The translations under genes and the position numbers were made by a program. Shown here piece after piece: positions 6,788-11,555 of a DNA stretch of 11,555 nt. The notes under the pieces are model-generated. The model ran no database searches. It had not been told where the DNA came from and saw nothing but the letters and a program-made list of their open reading frames with translations. Origin of the DNA: Paracoccaceae bacterium (GTDB lineage: Bacteria > Pseudomonadota > Alphaproteobacteria > Rhodobacterales > Rhodobacteraceae); NCBI GenBank assembly GCA_003551745.1, contig PUNI01000486.1, positions 1-11,555 of the forward strand, written 5' to 3'. The number at the start of each line of letters is the position of its first letter. Within the stretch, counting starts at the first letter, position 1.

Positions 6788-6813
6788 AATGATGATCGAG
6801 AATGATGGTCGAG
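6788..6813. repeat. 13-bp tandem direct repeat (2 copies, 12/13 identical)
   Basis: aatgatgatcgag (6788-6800) is followed at once by aatgatggtcgag (6801-6813). It lies 10 bp downstream of an AGGAGG. It may be a regulator site, or only the start of a small open frame beginning ATGATG at 6789. Confidence 0.5.
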
Positions 6814-7210
6814 GCAGGTCTTTCCGTCGGTCGGCCCATCGAGAGCCCTGGGTGAGCGTACTCCCGGTCCTTCGGCCTCGGCCGGGCCCGGCTCAGGCAG
6901 CCGACGCTCCGGCGATGGTCCGGCAGAGGGCTTCCGGTGCGCGCGATCATTCCCCGTCCGGCCGCCTGCGGGGGAGCCCGCCCGCGCGCCCGTGGCCAGC
7001 GGACACCTGCGGCCCGGACAAGACCGCGCGAAGGCAACCGACGAGACGATGCCGCACGTTGCCGCCCTGCGGGCAACGCCGCCTGCAAGCAGGCAGCCGA
7101 CAACGATCAAGGACGCCCCGGCACGGCAGCGGGCCGCAAGCCGGCAGGCAACCGAGCCTGCAGAACGCCGGTCAGGAAAGCCCACCCGCACAGCCGGAGG
7201 ACGCCGCGCC

Positions 7211-7897
7211 ATGAACGACACCGCCTTCATCCTCTTCCGCCCCCCGCGCCAGACCCGCCGGGTGGACGGCCGCTTCGAATACCGTGTCTGGCCGAGGCCG
7301 TCGCATCCTGCCGTGTCGATGCTTCAGGGCCTCTTCCCGCTCACGAACGCCGAGCGGCGTGTCGACATCTATCTGATGGGCGAGGCCAGCGACGCAGTGC
7401 TGGTGAAACTGCGCGATGGCAGCCGGCTCGAGATCAAGCGCCGTGGCAAGGACGTCGGCTCGGTTCAGTTCTGGGAGATGCCGGTCTCGACGCGGTTTCC
7501 GCTGACGGTGGCCGAGCGGGTGCAGTTGGCGGCGGCGCTGGGCCTGCGGGAACGGCTGTCTGCCGAGGCCGGCCTTTCGCCGGCCCACCTGCTGACGGCG
7601 CTTGCAGCGCTGCGCCGGCGGGTCGATCCGCGCATGGTGCGGAAATCGCGCCTGGTGTTCGATGTCGGCGGGTGCCGCGCCGAGATCTGCCGGGTTGCGA
7701 CCGGCGACCGGGCGGGGCTCAGTGTCGCGCTGGAAGCCACCGACATTCCCTCGATCGCCTCCGCGATGGACACCCTGCGCATCGGCGGCCTGCCGAACCG
7801 GTCCTTCGGCGAGGCCCTGTGCCGCCTGTTCGCCGCGCACCCCGACGTCCGCGGGTTGCCCGCGGCCGTCCCGCACAACCGATGGAGAAGCACATGA
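7211..7897 (+). CDS. hypothetical protein, possibly CYTH-like
   Basis: I do not recognise this 228-aa protein with certainty. It has no signal peptide or membrane segment and should be cytosolic. Residues 20-90 alternate charged beta-strand-like stretches (RFEYRVWP, ERRVDIYLM, AVLVKLRDGSRLEIKRR). A helical part follows (about 100-140), then another strand-like stretch (SRLVFDVGGCRAEICRV, GLSVALEATD). This pattern resembles the CYTH/triphosphate tunnel fold, but the N-terminal ExExK signature is not intact (E-Y-R only), so any enzymatic role is uncertain. Start ATG 7211 has GGAGG 10 bases upstream. The frame is open further upstream to a GTG at 6992, but that part uses rare codons. Its TGA overlaps the SDR start as ATGA, so the two are co-translated. 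Codon use matches neighbouring real genes, which supports coding. Confidence 0.8.
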   Translation: MNDTAFILFRPPRQTRRVDGRFEYRVWPRPSHPAVSMLQGLFPLTNAERRVDIYLMGEASDAVLVKLRDGSRLEIKRRGKDVGSVQFWEMPVSTRFPLTVAERVQLAAALGLRERLSAEAGLSPAHLLTALAALRRRVDPRMVRKSRLVFDVGGCRAEICRVATGDRAGLSVALEATDIPSIASAMDTLRIGGLPNRSFGEALCRLFAAHPDVRGLPAAVPHNRWRST

Positions 7898-8664
7898 AAC
7901 GACTCGACGGCAAGGTCTGCATCGTCACCGGGGGAGCCCTCGGAATCGGCAAAGCCGCCTGCATCCGGCTGGCCGACGAGGGCGCCCGGGTTGCAGTCAC
8001 CGATATCGAGGACGATGAGGGCCAGCGCCTGTGCGACGACATCGTCGAGCGCGGCGGAACGGCGGAATTCCACCATCTCGACGTGACCGACGAAGACGCC
8101 GTCACCCGGGTCCTTGCCGACATCGCCGATTCGCTGGGGGGCATCGACGTGCTGGTCAACAACGCCGGCATCTCTGGCATCGACAAGCCCACCGACGAAA
8201 TCCCGTCCGAGGAATGGCGCAAGGTCATCGAGGTGAACGTCAACGGGGTCTTCTACTGCACGCGCGCCGCGATTCCGCACCTGCGGCGGCGCGGCAAGGG
8301 CAGCATCGTGAACCTCTCGTCGATCTACGGCCTCATCGGCGCGCCCGACATTCCGCCCTACCATGCCTCGAAGGGCGCCGTCCGGCTGATGACCAAGACC
8401 GATGCGCTTCTGTATGCCAAGGAGGGCATCCGCGTGAACTCCGTCCACCCCGGCTTCATCTGGACACCGCTGGTGGAGGCGATGGCCGAGGCCTCTGACG
8501 AGGGGGCCCACGCATTCCGCGAAAACCTCGATGCCTTGCATCCGCTCGGCCATGTCGGCGCGCCCGAGGATATCGCCGCCGGGATCGCCTATCTCGCTTC
8601 GGACGATGCAAAATTCGTCACCGGGTCGGAACTGGTCATCGACGGTGGCTACACGGCGAAGTGA
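7894..8664 (+). CDS. SDR family NAD-dependent oxidoreductase (cyclopentanol/glucose dehydrogenase-like)
   Basis: Classical short-chain dehydrogenase of 256 aa that should interconvert a secondary alcohol and a ketone. The glycine motif TGGALGIG is at 12-19, NNAG at 89-92, and the full tetrad Asn115-Ser143-Tyr156-Lys160 is present. Asp37 at the end of beta-2 (VAVTDIED) points to NAD(H) rather than NADP(H). The segments LSSIYGLIGAP, HASKGAVRLMTK, IRVNSVHPG and the end GSELVIDGGYTAK resemble cyclopentanol dehydrogenase and glucose-1-dehydrogenase-type SDRs. Given the neighbouring PHB operon, a 3-hydroxyacid or other alcohol substrate is conceivable, but the sequence does not decide it. The start overlaps the preceding stop (ATGA at 7894-7897), and GGAG lies 6 bases before the ATG. 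A strong hairpin follows 28 bp after the stop. The SDR call is certain; the substrate is unknown. Confidence 0.92.
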   Translation: MKRLDGKVCIVTGGALGIGKAACIRLADEGARVAVTDIEDDEGQRLCDDIVERGGTAEFHHLDVTDEDAVTRVLADIADSLGGIDVLVNNAGISGIDKPTDEIPSEEWRKVIEVNVNGVFYCTRAAIPHLRRRGKGSIVNLSSIYGLIGAPDIPPYHASKGAVRLMTKTDALLYAKEGIRVNSVHPGFIWTPLVEAMAEASDEGAHAFRENLDALHPLGHVGAPEDIAAGIAYLASDDAKFVTGSELVIDGGYTAK

Positions 8665-8692
8665 CGCGGCCTTGCCCCGGGGCGCGACGCCT

Positions 8693-8732
8693 CGTGTCTG
8701 CCTGCGCGCCGTTCCGGGCGCAGGCAGACACG
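8693..8732 (+). terminator. 15-bp perfect hairpin after the SDR gene (terminator-like, no T-tract)
   Basis: cgtgtctgcctgcgc (8693-8707) pairs perfectly with gcgcaggcagacacg (8718-8732) around a 10-base loop. It starts 28 bp after the SDR stop. No run of T follows on the plus strand, and none precedes it for the other strand, so it may act as a weak or assisted terminator, or as a 3'-end-protecting or attenuating structure before the ATPase gene. Confidence 0.55.
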
Positions 8733-8875
8733 GCGCGGCGCGCCGGCAAGACCACCACGGCGCGGCAGGCCCGGCCGCGCGCACGCCGCATGGCGTGTCG
8801 GGCACCGTGACGACAGCCAGGCGGAGGGGGCTGCCCCCGATCCTTCCCAATCGTGATTCAGGGAAAGCGAGACCC

Positions 8876-11555
<2,680 letters not shown>

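Larger units (their letters stand above)
6385..7210. other. divergent intergenic region between the pha operon and the plus-strand genes
   Basis: About 825 bp with no recognisable conserved gene. Several overlapping frames are open in it, but they are Arg/Pro-rich and use codons rare in the neighbouring genes (cga, agg, caa, gca, tca). It must hold the promoters of both flanking units. Visible elements are CCATCC-type repeats (6564-6596), an inverted repeat (6620-6636), a TTAAC-N4-GTTAA dyad (6709-6722), a 13-bp tandem repeat (6788-6813), the 12-bp palindrome gccgggcccggc (6881-6892), and hairpins cgttgcc/ggcaacg (7057-7078) and gcctgc-aa-gcaggc (7081-7094). One frame, 6789-7214, begins after AGGAGG (6773-6778) and ends with TGA overlapping the next ATG. 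It could be a leader or coupled small gene, but its composition argues against a conserved protein. I could not define a strong -35/-10 pair on either strand. Confidence 0.6.

Noticed and set aside
7097..7110. Second FNR-like site, CCGAC-N4-ATCAA
   Set aside because: Only the right half-site is good; the left half fails at two bases, which is too weak to call.
6745..7230. 161-codon minus-strand frame in the divergent region
   Set aside because: Arg/Gly/Pro-rich translation, no usable Shine-Dalgarno or motifs noticed, and it overlaps the start of the 7211 gene.
6937..8664. 575-codon frame that would make the SDR the C-terminus of a large fusion protein
   Set aside because: The upstream part overlaps the 228-aa gene in another frame and is low-complexity; the SDR has its own ATG with GGAG at 7894.

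Overview
This window looks like the chromosome of a high-GC alphaproteobacterium, probably Rhodobacteraceae-like (Paracoccus/Rhodobacter/Rhodovulum group). The judgement rests on codon use strongly biased to G/C at third positions, tight operons with ATGA overlaps, and the protein families present. No rRNA, tRNA, insertion sequence, prophage gene or CRISPR array is visible. It reads as an intact core-metabolism region, not a mobile island.

Layout. The minus-strand half (1-6384) is one five-gene operon, transcribed right to left: acetyl-CoA acetyltransferase (phbA), acetoacetyl-CoA reductase (phbB), PHA synthase (phaC), a two-domain MaoC-like/phosphate acyltransferase, and acetate kinase (ackA, cut by the left window edge). 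Gaps are 36, 44 and 36 bp, ending in a 4-bp ATGA overlap. The operon covers two fates of acetyl-CoA: condensation, reduction and polymerisation to polyhydroxybutyrate, which consumes reductant, or conversion through an acyl phosphate to acetate with ATP formation.

A roughly 0.8-kb divergent intergenic region (6385-7210) follows. It holds a perfect TTAAC-N4-GTTAA dyad resembling NNR/FNR-type sites, a TCTGGT-N5-ACCAGA palindrome, a 13-bp tandem repeat and short CCATCC-type repeats. I see no convincing conserved gene there, although one Arg/Pro-rich frame (6789-7214) has an AGGAGG Shine-Dalgarno and an ATGA overlap with the next gene.

The plus-strand half holds an unrecognised 228-aa protein, possibly CYTH-like, at 7211-7897. 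It overlaps an SDR oxidoreductase (7894-8664) by ATGA. A perfect 15-bp hairpin follows, and then a large P2-like cation-transporting P-type ATPase (from 8876, cut by the right edge probably only a few residues before its end). Such ATPases, PHB synthesis and Pta-Ack often belong to oxygen-limitation or stationary-phase programmes, and the NNR/FNR-like dyad fits that. The shared regulation is an inference.

The most noteworthy points are loss of the expected catalytic residues in the MaoC-like domain, the NNR/FNR-like dyad between the divergent units, departures from textbook residues in the thiolase, reductase, PHA synthase and ATPase, and a low-complexity repeat-built N-terminus on PhaC. I did not find a clearly new defence or mobile system.
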